Positions 36,418 through 46,086 of a DNA stretch of 64,000 bases are shown here, piece by piece (position 1 is the stretch's first letter; every line of letters starts with the position of its first letter). Source of the stretch: Nocardioides stalactiti (GTDB taxonomy: Bacteria; Actinomycetota; Actinomycetes; Propionibacteriales; Nocardioidaceae); NCBI RefSeq assembly GCF_014180715.1, contig NZ_JACEFC010000002.1, positions 1 through 64,000 of the forward strand, given 5' to 3'. A program made the translations under genes and the position numbers. The notes below the pieces were generated by a model. That model saw nothing but the letters and a program-made list of their open reading frames with translations, ran no database searches and had not been told where the DNA came from.

Positions 36418-37368
36418 GTGCTGCTCCGATCTCGCGTCCTGCGCGGCGTCCTCGTCGTCGTCCTGAGCTCGACCCTCGCCGCGTGTGGCGAGTCGGAAGG
36501 CTCGGCTGAGGACGAGGGGCCGGGCGTCGAGTTCTCCGGCGCCGTCGGCTCCGAGCTGGCGGTGGAGTGGTCGGAGGCCGACGACTGGCCCGAGGAGACC
36601 CAGACGACCGCGCTGGTCGAGGGGGACGGGGACGTCATCGGGGCCAGCGACACAGTCAACGCCTTCCTCTTCGTCGGGAACGCGACCGACCAGGAGCAGG
36701 TCTACAACGACTACGACAACGGCGCGCCCCAGCAGCTGCCCGTCGCTCAGATCACCGAAGGCGTCCTGGCGGACCTGCTCGACGGAGCGACCTACGGCTC
36801 GCGCGTGCAGGCGCTCACGACGGCGGAGGGGCTCTTCCCCGAAGGGCTCGAGGGCAACCCGCTCGGCCTGGTCGCTGGTGACGAGGTCGTCGTCGTCGTC
36901 GATCTGGTCTCGGCGGTGGAGCAGGCGCCGACCCCCACCTCCGACCGGCCGCAGGACGCGGACCCGTCGAGCCAGCCCACCGTTGTCGAGGAGGGTGGCC
37001 GTCCTGTCGGGCTGGACTTCACCGGTATCGAGGAACCTGCGCTCGACGCCCCCGTGCAGCGCGTCGTCCTGGATGAGGGCGACGGTCCGAAGGTCGGCGC
37101 CGGTGCCACGGTCACGGTCGACTACCTCGGCTCGACGTACGCCGCGGACGCCCCGTTCGACCAGAGCTATGCGACAGGCGATCCGCTGGTCTCCCCGCTC
37201 GGGGGCCTGATCCCGGGCTGGAGCATCGGGCTCACCGGCGTCCGCGTCGGCAGCCGGGTCCTGCTCCAGATCCCGCCCGCCTTCGGGTACGGCACCCAGG
37301 GCAGCGGTGCCGACATCCCCGGCAACTCCACGTTGTGGTTCCTCATCGACATCATCAAGGCCGAATAG
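36418..37368 (+). CDS. FKBP-type peptidyl-prolyl isomerase lipoprotein
   Basis: 316-aa exported lipoprotein: signal VLRGVLVVVLSSTLAAC with a lipobox cysteine (LAAC). Two FKBP-like modules follow. The first (about residues 40-160) is degenerate. The second is canonical, with GATVTVDYLGSTY, PLGGLIPGWSIGLTGVRVGS and RVLLQIPPAFGYG and the NSTLWFLIDII end. It should accelerate proline isomerisation of exported proteins at the outer face of the membrane. The start is GTG 36418. A 9-bp hairpin follows the gene. Confidence 0.92.
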   Translation: MLLRSRVLRGVLVVVLSSTLAACGESEGSAEDEGPGVEFSGAVGSELAVEWSEADDWPEETQTTALVEGDGDVIGASDTVNAFLFVGNATDQEQVYNDYDNGAPQQLPVAQITEGVLADLLDGATYGSRVQALTTAEGLFPEGLEGNPLGLVAGDEVVVVVDLVSAVEQAPTPTSDRPQDADPSSQPTVVEEGGRPVGLDFTGIEEPALDAPVQRVVLDEGDGPKVGAGATVTVDYLGSTYAADAPFDQSYATGDPLVSPLGGLIPGWSIGLTGVRVGSRVLLQIPPAFGYGTQGSGADIPGNSTLWFLIDIIKAE

Positions 37369-37388
37369 GGGCGGGTCCGGAGCATGAC

Positions 37389-37426
37389 GCAGCCCCGGAG
37401 GCGTCTCGGGTCACCTGCGGGGCTGC
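37389..37426 (+). terminator. hairpin downstream of the FKBP gene
   Basis: GCAGCCCCG (37389-37397) pairs perfectly with CGGGGCTGC (37418-37426) around a 20-nt loop, 20 bp after the FKBP stop. The following bases (TGCATCATTCTGG) are only moderately T-rich, so it is a candidate terminator and not a classical one. Confidence 0.5.
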
Positions 37427-37510
37427 TGCATCATTCTGGACACGAGCAAGGTCTGGTCGCTAGGGGCCAGGTCGCTTGTTCCGCTAAGCGCGACGGTGCG
37501 AGCATGACAA

Positions 37511-37545
37511 AGGCCCCCGATCTGCGTTCCGCAGGTCAGGGGCCT
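37511..37545 (-). terminator. intrinsic terminator of the tRNA operon
   Basis: On the minus strand AGGCCCC (37545-37539) and GGGGCCT (37517-37511) form the base of a longer stem with a second helix CCTGC/GCAGA-like inside; it is followed by TTTGTCAT. It starts 8 nt after the tRNA-Val CCA end, so it should end the leftward Gly-Cys-Val transcript. Confidence 0.7.
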
Positions 37546-37552
37546 CATGTGC

Positions 37553-37627
37553 TGGTGGGCGATACTGGGTTTGAACCAGTGACCTCTTCCGTGTCAAGGA
37601 AGCGCGCTACCGCTGCGCCAATCGCCC
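37553..37627 (-). tRNA. tRNA-Val (anticodon GAC)
   Basis: Minus-strand cloverleaf with acceptor GGGCGAT pairing ATCGCCC, anticodon arm CTTCC-TTGACAC-GGAAG (anticodon GAC), and T arm CTGGTTCAAACCCAG. The discriminator is A, and CCA is encoded (37555-37553). It is the last of three tRNAs in a leftward operon and is nearly identical to the tRNA-Val(CAC) at 38876. Confidence 0.96.
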
Positions 37628-37640
37628 GTGTGGAGTTGTT

Positions 37641-37714
37641 TGGAGGTGGGTACGGGATTTGAACCCGTGTAGACGGATTTGCAGTCCGTTGCCTCGCCTC
37701 TCGGCCAACCCACC
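37641..37714 (-). tRNA. tRNA-Cys (anticodon GCA)
   Basis: Acceptor GGTGGGT/ACCCACC, anticodon loop CTGCAAA giving GCA, T arm CGGGTTCAAATCCCG. U73, the discriminator expected for cysteinyl-tRNA, is present, and CCA is encoded (37643-37641). It is the middle gene of the leftward tRNA operon, 13 bp from tRNA-Val and 26 bp from tRNA-Gly. Confidence 0.96.
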
Positions 37715-37740
37715 ATGGAGGCCTGGGTCTGACCTCTCCG

Positions 37741-37813
37741 AGCGGACGACGAGGCTCGAACTCGCGACCTCAACCTTGGCAAGGTTGCGCTCTACCAACT
37801 GAGCTACGTCCGC
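37741..37813 (-). tRNA. tRNA-Gly (anticodon GCC)
   Basis: Acceptor GCGGACG/CGTCCGC, D arm AGCTCAGTTGGTAGAGC, anticodon arm AACCT-TGCCA-AGGTT region giving GCC, T arm GCGAGTTCGAGCCTCGT. The discriminator is U. CCA is not encoded here (CGG follows), unlike its two operon partners. It is the first tRNA of the leftward operon. Confidence 0.95.
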
Positions 37814-37864
37814 CTGCGACTACCTCCGCCCCGGTTCTCACCGGAGCGGCTGAGCGCGTGTGGA

Positions 37865-37893
37865 ACAGTAGCCGATCTGGTGAACAGCGCCAA
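37865..37893 (-). promoter_or_regulatory. promoter of the tRNA-Gly-Cys-Val operon
   Basis: Minus strand: -35 TTGGCG (37893-37888), a 17-nt spacer and -10 TACTGT (37870-37865). The predicted start near 37858 would give about a 45-nt leader before tRNA-Gly. Optimal spacing and a TANNNT -10 support the call. Confidence 0.6.
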
Positions 37894-37977
37894 AACCGGG
37901 GTCCGTCTCGCCGTGTCGCGCGACTGCTCGCGGCGCGGTGGTGGGGCCGCGGCGGGTGCGTCCGTAGGGTGACTGAC

Positions 37978-38799
37978 ATGCGTGTGTGGATCAACGGAGC
38001 GCTCCTGGCGGACCCCAGTGCACCCGCCGTCCCCGTCACGGATCACGGACTCACCGTGGGTGATGCGGTCTTCGAGGCGGTCAAGGTGGTCGGCGGGCAG
38101 CCGTTCGCGCTCGGGCTGCACCTCGAGCGGCTCGGACGGTCGGCTACCGGGCTGGGCCTGGAGGGCGTCGACCTCGATGCTGTACGACGGGGCGTCGCCG
38201 CCGTCCTCGACGGTGTCCCGATGCCGCTCGGTCGGCTCCGGATCACCGTCACCGCGGGGCCGGCGCCGATGGGCTCGGGCCGGGGGAGCGGTGCGCCGAC
38301 GGTGATCGTCGCCGCCTCCGCGATGGACCCCGCCGCCGAGACCACCACGGTGGTCACCGTGCCCTGGCCGCGCAACGAGCGGGCTGCGCTGGCCGGCCTC
38401 AAGACGACGTCGTACGCCGAGAACGTGGTCGCGCTCGCCGCAGCCCAGGAGAAGGGCGCGACCGAGGCCGTGTTCGCCAACCTCCGGGGCCACCTGTGCG
38501 AGGGCACCGGGACCAACGTCTTCTACGTCGTCGACGGCGAGGTCCGGACGCCGACCTTGGCCAGCGGCTGCCTGGCCGGCGTGACCCGCCGGTTGGTGCT
38601 CGACTGGTTCGGCGGCACCGAGGTCGACGAGCCGATCGAGGTGGCCGCGGCCGCCGACGAGATCTTCCTCGTCTCCACCACTCGCGACGTCCAGGGCGTG
38701 AGCCGTTGGGACGACCGGACCCTCCCGGCGCCCGGCCCGGTCACGCGTCAGGCGATGACGGTGTGGCGTGAGCGGGAGCCGGAGCTCCTCGGCCGCTGA
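37978..38799 (+). CDS. class IV PLP aminotransferase (branched-chain aminotransferase / ADC lyase family)
   Basis: 273-aa fold-type IV PLP enzyme, the family of branched-chain and D-amino-acid aminotransferases and 4-amino-4-deoxychorismate lyase (PabC). The PLP lysine is in LAGLKTTSYAENVV, followed by GATEAVFANLRGHLCEGTGT and NVFYVV, which hold the cofactor phosphate, and CLAGVTRRLVLDWF. The short length and DHGLTVGDAVFEAVKVVGGQ at the N-terminus fit PabC-like enzymes, but I cannot separate PabC from an aminotransferase by eye. It lies between two oppositely oriented tRNA-Val genes. Confidence 0.85.
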   Translation: MRVWINGALLADPSAPAVPVTDHGLTVGDAVFEAVKVVGGQPFALGLHLERLGRSATGLGLEGVDLDAVRRGVAAVLDGVPMPLGRLRITVTAGPAPMGSGRGSGAPTVIVAASAMDPAAETTTVVTVPWPRNERAALAGLKTTSYAENVVALAAAQEKGATEAVFANLRGHLCEGTGTNVFYVVDGEVRTPTLASGCLAGVTRRLVLDWFGGTEVDEPIEVAAAADEIFLVSTTRDVQGVSRWDDRTLPAPGPVTRQAMTVWREREPELLGR

Positions 38800-38875
38800 C
38801 GGGCCGCTGCGGTGCGCGGCCCTGATTCTGGGGAACGAGAAGCGATGCGTTAAAGTCGCGTCCGCATCATGATCC

Positions 38876-38947
38876 GGGCGATTGGCGCAGTGGTAGCGCG
38901 CTTCGTTCACACCGAAGAGGTCACTGGTTCGAACCCAGTATCGCCCA
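38876..38947 (+). tRNA. tRNA-Val (anticodon CAC)
   Basis: Acceptor GGGCGAT/ATCGCCC, anticodon arm CTTCG-TTCACAC-CGAAG (anticodon CAC), T arm CTGGTTCGAACCCAG, discriminator A. The next bases are CCC, so CCA is not encoded. A possible -10 TAAAGT is at 38851-38856. It differs from the tRNA-Val(GAC) at 37553 at about six positions, including a compensated base pair in the anticodon stem. Confidence 0.95.
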
Positions 38948-38993
38948 CCCAGATCTTCCCCCCAGATCTTCCGCGAGCGATAGCGTTCACGCC

Positions 38994-39692
38994 ATGCGTC
39001 GGATCGTTTCTGTCTTCGTCCTTGCGGTCGTGGCCGCTCTGTTCTCGGTCGTCGCGCCGCCGCAGGCGAACGCTGCGGCGCCGATCGTCGGCCGGCTGAT
39101 CGACTTCACCACCGACGACCCGGTGCCGGGCACGGCGCTGCGGTTGCACGCCAACTCCTCGGGCACCCCGGGCGCAGTGGTCGCGACCGCCACGACCGAC
39201 GACACCGGCAGCTTCACCCTGACGCCGCCGTCCGCCGGGGACTACTGGGTCGAGGTCATCCGCAACAACCGGGTGCAGGGCGGCTACGTCTCCGAGGGCG
39301 ACGGCGGACCGAGCTTCGTGCAGTACGAGTTCTTCGAGGCAGCGACGCTCATCTCCTCCGGCACCGACCTCGGCGACGTGTGGGACGCGCCGTCCTTCAT
39401 CAGCGGCGTGGTCGTCAACGCTGCCAGCGGCAACCGCGTCCGCGGGGTCACGGTGAGCTATCGCGAGACCGACGCGCTCGGGGTCGTGCTCGGCAGCGAC
39501 GTGACCGACGCCAACGGCTTCTTCCGGATCAACAACGTGTTCGGCGAGGAGTTCGGCATCCGGGTCAACGGCAGCGCCAAGGGCTACGAGAACGGCTGGG
39601 TGGGCTGCCACAACGGCGTCGTCCCGACGTGGGGCGCGGCCTGCGCCGGCGGCCCCGGCCGAGTCGGCAAGATCCGGCTCGACAAGCTCTGA
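38994..39692 (+). CDS. secreted protein with carboxypeptidase-regulatory-like repeats
   Basis: 232-aa exported protein. A signal peptide covers about residues 1-28 (VFVLAVVAALFSVVAPPQAN, cleavage after ANA). The mature part has two beta-sandwich repeats of the carboxypeptidase-regulatory/Cna-B type: GRLIDFTTDDPVPGTALRLH with DTGSFTLTPPSAGDYWVEV, and ISGVVVNAASGNRVRGVTVS with DANGFFRINNVFGEEFGIRV. Two cysteines near the end (VGCHNG, AACAGG) could form a disulfide. No enzyme domain is attached. Role unknown, perhaps surface binding. Confidence 0.78.
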   Translation: MRRIVSVFVLAVVAALFSVVAPPQANAAAPIVGRLIDFTTDDPVPGTALRLHANSSGTPGAVVATATTDDTGSFTLTPPSAGDYWVEVIRNNRVQGGYVSEGDGGPSFVQYEFFEAATLISSGTDLGDVWDAPSFISGVVVNAASGNRVRGVTVSYRETDALGVVLGSDVTDANGFFRINNVFGEEFGIRVNGSAKGYENGWVGCHNGVVPTWGAACAGGPGRVGKIRLDKL

Positions 39693-39779
39693 GCGACGGA
39701 GCCGTCTGTTCGGTCGACGTTCCGCAGGCGTTAGGCGGCAGTTCCGCGGCGACGGCACCGTGCCCGTCATCGTGCCCGC

Positions 39780-40700
39780 ATGCTGTGGGTGGTGGTGCCG
39801 GCGTTCAACGAGGCCGAGGCGCTCCCGACGGTCGTCCCCTGGATCCTCGAGCAGGTCCGCGCGGTCGACCCGAAGGGACAGGTCCTCGTCGTCGACGACG
39901 GCTCGACGGACAGGACGTCCGAGGTGGTGCGCGGGCTGGTCGCCGAGCACGAGGGCGTCCGCCTGGAGACACTGCGGCACAACCGTGGCAAGGCCGCGGC
40001 GCTGCAACGCGGGTTCGCGGCGGCCCTCGCGGAAGGCGCCACCGAGATCGCGATGATGGACGCCGACGGGCAGGACGATCCCGGTGAGCTCTCGAGGCTG
40101 CTCGCGCGGCTCGACGAGGGCGCCGACCTCGTCACCGGCGCCCGGCTGGTCCGGCGCGACCGGTTCGTCAAGCGCACCACGTCGCGGTTCTACAACTCCA
40201 CCACCGCGCTGATCAGCGGCGCACCCGGCCGTGACTTCAACTCCGGCTTCAAGCTGATGCGGGCCGAGGTCGCCGAGGACGTCTCTCCGATGCTGTACGG
40301 CGAGATGCACCGCTACCTCACGGTCATCGCGCACCACTCCGGCCACCGGGTCGCCGAGGTCCCGGTCGAGCACCACCCCCGGATCGCGGGAAGCTCGAAG
40401 TACGGCATCGCCCGGTTCTGGCGGGGGTTCGCCGACCTGGTGACGGTCCGGTTCCTCCTCGCCTACGAGAACCGCCCGTCCCACCTGTTCAGCGGCGTCG
40501 GCCTGGCCAGCATGCTGCTCGGCACGCTCGCCCTGGCCTACCTCGGTGTCCTCAAGGTGACGGGCGACGCGATCGGCGGCCGGCCGCTGCTCATCACCGC
40601 TGTGATGCTGGTGACGGTCGGTCTCCAGCTGGTCCTGTTCGGGCTGCTCGCCGAGCTCGTCGTCCACGCGCGCAACGTCAACCGGCGGGAGCGGCTGTGA
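39780..40700 (+). CDS. glycosyltransferase family 2, membrane-anchored
   Basis: 306-aa GT2 enzyme of the polyprenyl-phosphate-sugar synthase type (DPM1/GtrB-like). The nucleotide-sugar fold begins LWVVVPAFNEAEALPTVVPW; VLVVDDGSTDRTSEV, MMDADGQDDPGEL (DxD-like acidic motif) and GRDFNSGFKLMRAEVAEDVS are intact. Two C-terminal hydrophobic segments (about 238-258 and 270-293) anchor it. It likely makes a lipid-linked sugar used by the GT-C protein encoded next, whose GTG overlaps the stop (GTGA). Confidence 0.9.
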   Translation: MLWVVVPAFNEAEALPTVVPWILEQVRAVDPKGQVLVVDDGSTDRTSEVVRGLVAEHEGVRLETLRHNRGKAAALQRGFAAALAEGATEIAMMDADGQDDPGELSRLLARLDEGADLVTGARLVRRDRFVKRTTSRFYNSTTALISGAPGRDFNSGFKLMRAEVAEDVSPMLYGEMHRYLTVIAHHSGHRVAEVPVEHHPRIAGSSKYGIARFWRGFADLVTVRFLLAYENRPSHLFSGVGLASMLLGTLALAYLGVLKVTGDAIGGRPLLITAVMLVTVGLQLVLFGLLAELVVHARNVNRRERL

Positions 40701-42280
40701 TCCCGAAGGCTCCGCCGCGGATCCTGTCCGCCGCGGCGCTCGGAGTGGTCCTCGCGTGCGTGCTGATGACCTTCGTCGGGGGCTGGGGGACCGGCATCTC
40801 CTGGGACGAGACCTTCCACGTCCAACGACTCGGCAGCTACCTGGACCACGGCTGGTACGTCCTCCCGTGGGACCTCGAGGGCGGCGAGCCCGAGCCCGGG
40901 CACAAGGCATCCCACGTCTACGCGCCGGTCACGGCCCTCCTCGCGCACGGCGTCGCGATCCTGTGGGGCACCGACACCGCGAGCACCGTGGGCACGACGC
41001 CGGAGGCCTTCGCCGTCCGCCACCTGGTGGTGAGCGCACTGTCGGTGGTGGGGCTCGCCGCGACGGCCGTCACCGCCCGGATCGCCCTGCGCTCCTGGCA
41101 GTGGGGTGCGATCGCCGCGGCAGTCCTGGTGGCGACGCCGATGTGGACCGGCCACGCGATGTGGAACATCAAGGACGTCCCGGTCGCCGCCGGGTATGCC
41201 GTCGTCACCCTCGGCCTGGTGCTGCTCGTCCGGAGCCGGCAGGGCGACCGCACCCCGTACGTCGGCGCCGCGGTGCTGTTCGCCGGCGCCGTCCTCATGG
41301 TCGGCACCCGACCCGGGATGTGGGCGGGCCTGGCCGCCAGCTCCGGGATCGCCCTCCTGCTGCTCTGGTTCGGCGGCCGCCGTCGACGCATCCCGCTCCT
41401 CGTCGGGTCGCTGGTGGCGGTCTACCTCGCGCTCTGGGCGATCTACCCCCAGGCCTTCGGCAACCCGGTCGACCTGCTGTGGGGCTCCGCGACCGAGTCC
41501 GCCGACTTCAACGAGACCGAGGGCCACTGGTGGTGGATCCCGGCGAACGTCTTCACCGAAGTGCCGTGGCTGCTTCTCGCCGCCTCCGTGCCCGGCGTGG
41601 CGGTGCTCCAGCGCGAGGTCCGGGAACGGACCGAGCTGGGGGAGGTCGGGGCGCTTCTCGCCACCCAGGCCCTGGTGCTCCCGATCGTCGCGATCGTCAT
41701 GGACTCCAACGTCTACACCGGCCTGCGCCAGTTCCTCTTCGTCGCGCCGGCGATGGCCGTCGTCGCCGCGATCGGGCTCGCCCACGTGACAGGGCTCGAT
41801 CGCTGGTGGCGGTTGGGGCCTCGAGCGCTGCTGGCCTTCGCCGTGGCCACCGTCGTCCTACCGACACTCGACCAGGCGCGCCTGTTCCCCTACAACTACG
41901 CGTGGGCGGCGCCGGTGCCCGACGCCGTCGGTCTCGGCTTCACCACCGACTACTGGCGCACCAGCGTCCGGGCGCTGGCGCCGTCGATACCGGCCGACGC
42001 GACGGTCGTCTGCGGTCCTGAGCTCCAGGACGACCACACGGTGAACCCCGACGAGGTCAAGGCCCGCAACTGCCCGGCCGACGGCATCGGCCCGCTGCGG
42101 CCCTACCGTGAGGAGATGGCGGGGGAGTGGAGCGGCATCGCCGACCACTTCATCATCGTCGTCAGCGGCGAGCAGTTCCTGCCCGACAACTGCGCGGTCC
42201 TCGACGCCGTCGACCGGTGGGCGCACTTCCGGCGGCAGCGGATGGGGTACGTCGCGGAGTGCTGGCCCGCGGACGGGTGA
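40697..42280 (+). CDS. multi-spanning GT-C-type glycosyltransferase (ArnT/PMT-like)
   Basis: 527-aa membrane protein with about 10-12 hydrophobic segments. The first extracytoplasmic loop has [20 protein letters not shown], where Asp-Glu occupies the usual GT-C catalytic position, and [20 protein letters not shown] fits the second conserved loop. The C-terminal soluble part (residues 420-527) contains four Cys. Translational overlap with the GT2 gene suggests that it uses the polyprenyl-linked sugar made there to modify an external acceptor. Confidence 0.8.
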   Translation: MIPKAPPRILSAAALGVVLACVLMTFVGGWGTGISWDETFHVQRLGSYLDHGWYVLPWDLEGGEPEPGHKASHVYAPVTALLAHGVAILWGTDTASTVGTTPEAFAVRHLVVSALSVVGLAATAVTARIALRSWQWGAIAAAVLVATPMWTGHAMWNIKDVPVAAGYAVVTLGLVLLVRSRQGDRTPYVGAAVLFAGAVLMVGTRPGMWAGLAASSGIALLLLWFGGRRRRIPLLVGSLVAVYLALWAIYPQAFGNPVDLLWGSATESADFNETEGHWWWIPANVFTEVPWLLLAASVPGVAVLQREVRERTELGEVGALLATQALVLPIVAIVMDSNVYTGLRQFLFVAPAMAVVAAIGLAHVTGLDRWWRLGPRALLAFAVATVVLPTLDQARLFPYNYAWAAPVPDAVGLGFTTDYWRTSVRALAPSIPADATVVCGPELQDDHTVNPDEVKARNCPADGIGPLRPYREEMAGEWSGIADHFIIVVSGEQFLPDNCAVLDAVDRWAHFRRQRMGYVAECWPADG

Positions 42281-42344
42281 GCCCTGGTGCCGCGAACGCC
42301 GAACTCGCGCGCGGAGCCGGGGAGGCGGTCGATACGCTGGAGCC

Positions 42345-44345
42345 ATGTCTGAGATCAAGGTCGCCGTCCTGTCCGCTGATGCGCGCCAGGACTCGACCGT
42401 GACCACGGGCACCAAGGCCTGGGAGCTGTTCAAGGACACCCCGGACGTCATCGCGGCCCGCGTGGGCGGCGCGCTCAAGGACCTCGCCTACGAGCTCGCC
42501 GACGGCGATGAGGTCGAGGGCGTCGCGATCGACAGCCCGGACGGGCGCGACATCCTGCGGCACTCCTGCGCCCACGTGCTCGCGCAGGCGGTGCAGGACC
42601 TGTTCCCGGACGCCAAGCTCGGCATCGGCCCGCCGATCAAGGACGGCTTCTACTACGACTTCGACGTCGAGACCCCGTTCACCCCGGCCGACCTCGACAA
42701 GCTCGAGACCCGGATGCGCAAGATCATCAAGGACAACCAGCGGTTCTCCCGTCGGGTCACCACCGACGAGGACGCGCTGGTCGAGCTGGCCGGCGAGCCC
42801 TACAAGGTCGAGCTGATCGGGCTCAAGGGTGGCGGCAACGCCGAGGACGCGGCCCAGGAAATTGCAGAGGGTGCCGGCGCCGAGGTCGGCGCGGGCGAGC
42901 TCACCATCTACGACAACATCGACCGCAACGGCGAGGTCGCCTGGAAGGACCTGTGCCGCGGGCCGCACCTGCCCACCACCAAGCGGATCCCGGCGTTCAA
43001 GCTGATGCGCTCCGCGGCGGCGTACTGGCGCGGCGACGAGAAGAACAAGCAGCTGCAGCGCGTTTACGGCACCGCCTGGGAGACCAAGGAGGCGCTGGAG
43101 GACCACCTGCACCGGCTCGAGGAGGCCGAGCGGCGCGACCACCGCAAGCTCGGTCGCGAGCTCGACCTGTTCAGCTTCCCCGACGAGATCGGGTCCGGCC
43201 TCGCGGTCTTCCACCCCAAGGGCGGGGTCATCAAGCGGGAGATGGAGGACTACGTCCGCCGCCGGCACATCGAGGAGGGTTTCTCCTACGTCGGTACCCC
43301 CCACATCACCAAGGACCAGCTCTTCTACACCTCGGGGCACCTGCCGTACTACGCGGACACCATGTTCCCGCCCATGGAGTTCGAGGGCTCGAACTACATG
43401 ATCAAGCCGATGAACTGCCCGATGCACAACCTGATCTACCGGTCGCGCGGACGGTCCTACCGCGAGCTGCCGCTGCGGCTCTTCGAGTTCGGCTCGGTCT
43501 ACCGCTACGAGAAGTCGGGCGTGATCCACGGCCTCACCCGGGTCCGCGGCCTCACCCAGGACGACTCGCACTCCTACGTGACCCCCGAGCAGGCACCTGG
43601 CGAGGTCAAGCACCTGCTCGAGTTCGTGCTCGGCCTGCTGCGCGACTTCGGGATCGACGACTACTACCTGGAGCTCTCGACCCGCGACGACTCCAAGCCC
43701 GACAAGTTCATCGGCGCTGAGGAGGAATGGGCGGTCGCGACCAAGGTGCTGGAGGACGTCGCGATCGAGTCCGGCCTCGAGCTCGTGGCCGACCCCGGCG
43801 GCGCGGCCTTCTACGGCCCGAAGATCTCCGTGCAGGCCAAGGACGCCATCGGCCGGACCTGGCAGATGTCGACGATCCAGTACGACTTCAGCCAGCCCAA
43901 GGGCTTCGACCTGGAGTACGTCGCCTCCGACGGCACCAAGCAGCAGCCGGTGATGATCCACTCGGCGAAGTTCGGTTCGCTCGAGCGGTTCTTCGGCGTG
44001 CTCGTCGAGCACTACGCCGGTGCCTTCCCCCCGTGGCTGGCGCCGGTCCAGGTCGAGGCGATCCCGGTCGCCGACGCCTTCTCCGACTATCTGCACGACG
44101 TGGCGAGGCAGATGCGCGCCCGCGGGATCCGGGTCGAGGTCGACGACTCCGACGACCGGATGCAGAAGAAGATCCGCAACGCACAGCTCCAGAAGGTGCC
44201 GTTCATGCTGATCGCCGGGGCCGAGGACGTCGAGAAGGGCGCGGTCTCGTTCCGCTACCGGGACGGGCGGCAGGACAACGGCGTGCCGATCGCCGAAGCG
44301 ATCGAACGGGTGGCCGCGGCCATCGCGTCCCGCGAGCAGGTCTGA
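42345..44345 (+). CDS. thrS: threonine--tRNA ligase
   Basis: 666-aa class II synthetase charging tRNA-Thr. The order is an N-terminal TGS domain, an editing domain with [19 protein letters not shown], the catalytic core and an anticodon-binding domain ([20 protein letters not shown]). The zinc ligands are in [16 protein letters not shown] (Cys), [17 protein letters not shown] (His) and [18 protein letters not shown] (His). The ATG follows a short 64-bp gap; I see no T-box. It begins the conserved block running to relA. Confidence 0.98.
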   Translation: MSEIKVAVLSADARQDSTVTTGTKAWELFKDTPDVIAARVGGALKDLAYELADGDEVEGVAIDSPDGRDILRHSCAHVLAQAVQDLFPDAKLGIGPPIKDGFYYDFDVETPFTPADLDKLETRMRKIIKDNQRFSRRVTTDEDALVELAGEPYKVELIGLKGGGNAEDAAQEIAEGAGAEVGAGELTIYDNIDRNGEVAWKDLCRGPHLPTTKRIPAFKLMRSAAAYWRGDEKNKQLQRVYGTAWETKEALEDHLHRLEEAERRDHRKLGRELDLFSFPDEIGSGLAVFHPKGGVIKREMEDYVRRRHIEEGFSYVGTPHITKDQLFYTSGHLPYYADTMFPPMEFEGSNYMIKPMNCPMHNLIYRSRGRSYRELPLRLFEFGSVYRYEKSGVIHGLTRVRGLTQDDSHSYVTPEQAPGEVKHLLEFVLGLLRDFGIDDYYLELSTRDDSKPDKFIGAEEEWAVATKVLEDVAIESGLELVADPGGAAFYGPKISVQAKDAIGRTWQMSTIQYDFSQPKGFDLEYVASDGTKQQPVMIHSAKFGSLERFFGVLVEHYAGAFPPWLAPVQVEAIPVADAFSDYLHDVARQMRARGIRVEVDDSDDRMQKKIRNAQLQKVPFMLIAGAEDVEKGAVSFRYRDGRQDNGVPIAEAIERVAAAIASREQV

Positions 44346-44355
44346 GAAGCCGGCG

Positions 44356-45330
44356 ATGGCGGGGGGCGCGGCACGTCAGGTCGGGCTCGGCCTCCTGCTG
44401 AGCCTGGCCCTGGGCCTGACCGCGGCGTGCAGCGAGGACGACGCGACCCCCGAGGCCGCTCCGACGACGACCGAGCCCACGAAGGACAAGAAGCAGCGCA
44501 ACCGCGACAACGGCCAGCAGGGCCAGCCCGGGGACGAGGCCGGCGACCTGGCCGACATGGCCGAGGACCTGGCCAACGACGCGCGCGGCACCATCCCGCC
44601 GCGCGCCGGCGAGGTGCTGGGCGCGGACATCAGCTGGCCGCAGTGCCCGAAGGGGATGGGGATCCCCGAGAAGCAGTCGCTGGGCCTGCCGATGCCGGTC
44701 GACGAGGCGGAGTTCGTCGTCGTCGGGCTCACCAACGGGCCGGGGTTCACCCCGAACCCGTGCCTGGCCGACCAGGTCGCGTGGGTGGAGGAGCGCGAGC
44801 TGATGATCTCCGCCTACGCCGTCGCGAGCTATCCCGACGACGCGACCCTCGCCCGCTACGAGTGGGACGGCCCTTTCGACGGCACCCGACTGGCGGGGCG
44901 GCTCCGCAACGTCGGCTACCAGCAGGCGCGGTTCAACGTCGTCTCGATGATCGAGGCCGGACTCGAGACGCCGATCGTCTGGATCGACGTGGAGCCGGTG
45001 CCGGACTTCGAGTGGAGTGCCGACAAGGCCGCCAACGCCGCCGTCGTCGAGGGTGCGGCGCGGGCCTACACGGAGGCCGGATACTCGATCGGCGTGTACT
45101 CGACGCCGTACCTCTGGGACGGCGTGGTCGGCGATTTCGAGCTCGGCGTGCCCGAGTGGCGGGCCGCGGGCCGGACGTCGCGCGACGAGGCCCTCGCCCG
45201 GTGCGGTGACGACTGGTCGATCCAGGGCGGCACGGCTGTGCTGGGGCAGTGGGTCGCCGACAACCGCGACCACAACGTCACTTGTCCCGGGATCGCGCAG
45301 GACCTCGGACGCTGGTTCCACCGTTCGTGA
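44356..45330 (+). CDS. lipoprotein with a glycoside-hydrolase-like (GH25/DUF1906-type) domain
   Basis: 324-aa exported protein: signal GLLLSLALGLTAACSEDD with a probable lipid-modified Cys, then a charged, disordered linker to about residue 78. The folded domain starts EVLGADISWPQCPKGMGIP, the typical opening of actinobacterial TIM-barrel GH25-like proteins. It continues with VVVGLTNGPGFTPNPCLADQ, IVWIDVEPVPDFEW (acidic pair) and IGVYSTPYLWDGVVG. It may bind or cut peptidoglycan. It lies 10 bp after thrS. Confidence 0.75.
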   Translation: MAGGAARQVGLGLLLSLALGLTAACSEDDATPEAAPTTTEPTKDKKQRNRDNGQQGQPGDEAGDLADMAEDLANDARGTIPPRAGEVLGADISWPQCPKGMGIPEKQSLGLPMPVDEAEFVVVGLTNGPGFTPNPCLADQVAWVEERELMISAYAVASYPDDATLARYEWDGPFDGTRLAGRLRNVGYQQARFNVVSMIEAGLETPIVWIDVEPVPDFEWSADKAANAAVVEGAARAYTEAGYSIGVYSTPYLWDGVVGDFELGVPEWRAAGRTSRDEALARCGDDWSIQGGTAVLGQWVADNRDHNVTCPGIAQDLGRWFHRS

Positions 45331-45357
45331 GCCCGGCGACCGGGATACGCTGATCCG

Positions 45358-46086
45358 GTGACCGACGAGCGGGGCGACGACCGCGAGTACGGCGGCGATG
45401 GACGCCGCCTTCGTTGGCTCGCCCACAACCAGGCTCGCCGCCGGGTGATCATCGACGCCGCGATCCGGGTGCTCGAGCGGGCCGAGCCGGGCGAGGACAT
45501 CCAGGTCCAGCTCATCGCGGAGGAGGCCGGCCTCGCGCGGACGGTCCTGTACCGGCACTTCCACGACCGGGTCGACCTCGACCTGGCCGTCCAGCAGAAG
45601 ATCTGCAAGGACGTCGGCAAGGTGCTGCTGCCCTCGCTGTCCTTCAACGGCGAGCCGGTCGTCATCATCCGCCGCGTGGTCGACGCCTTCGTGAAGTGGG
45701 CGGTCGCTCACCCGACGCTGTTCTGGTTCGTCGAGCTCGAGCTGCCCGGCCCGGGACCGCACCCGCTCTCCGAGGCGATCGAGGGGGTCGGGGAGCAGAT
45801 CGAGACCCTGATGAACACGGTCGTCAACTTCTACGGCGTCGAGCTGAGCGCCGACGACCGTGCGGGCCTGGACCCGTGGGTGTTCGGGCTCATCGGCCAG
45901 GTCTTCTCCAGCGTGCGGCGCTGGTCGTCGCGGCTGGAGGTCACGCCGGGAGCCGACCACCTGGTGAGCATGCTCGCGGAGTCGCTGTGGCACCAGATCG
46001 ACGGCATCGCGCGGTCGCGCGGCATCGAGGTCCCCGACGTACCGCTCAACGAGCTGCTCGTCACGCTGGAGCAGCCGGCGCCGTGA
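45358..46086 (+). CDS. TetR family transcriptional regulator
   Basis: 242-aa regulator starting at GTG 45358. The helix-turn-helix covers RRRVIIDAAIRVLERAEPGE, IQVQLIAEEAGLARTVLYRH and FHDRVDLDLAV. The C-terminal domain (FVKWAVAHPTLFWFVELELP, WVFGLIGQVFSSVRRWSSRL) is typical of regulators responding to lipophilic compounds. Its stop overlaps the HIT gene (GTGA), an unusual pairing; the target is unknown. Confidence 0.9.
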   Translation: MTDERGDDREYGGDGRRLRWLAHNQARRRVIIDAAIRVLERAEPGEDIQVQLIAEEAGLARTVLYRHFHDRVDLDLAVQQKICKDVGKVLLPSLSFNGEPVVIIRRVVDAFVKWAVAHPTLFWFVELELPGPGPHPLSEAIEGVGEQIETLMNTVVNFYGVELSADDRAGLDPWVFGLIGQVFSSVRRWSSRLEVTPGADHLVSMLAESLWHQIDGIARSRGIEVPDVPLNELLVTLEQPAP

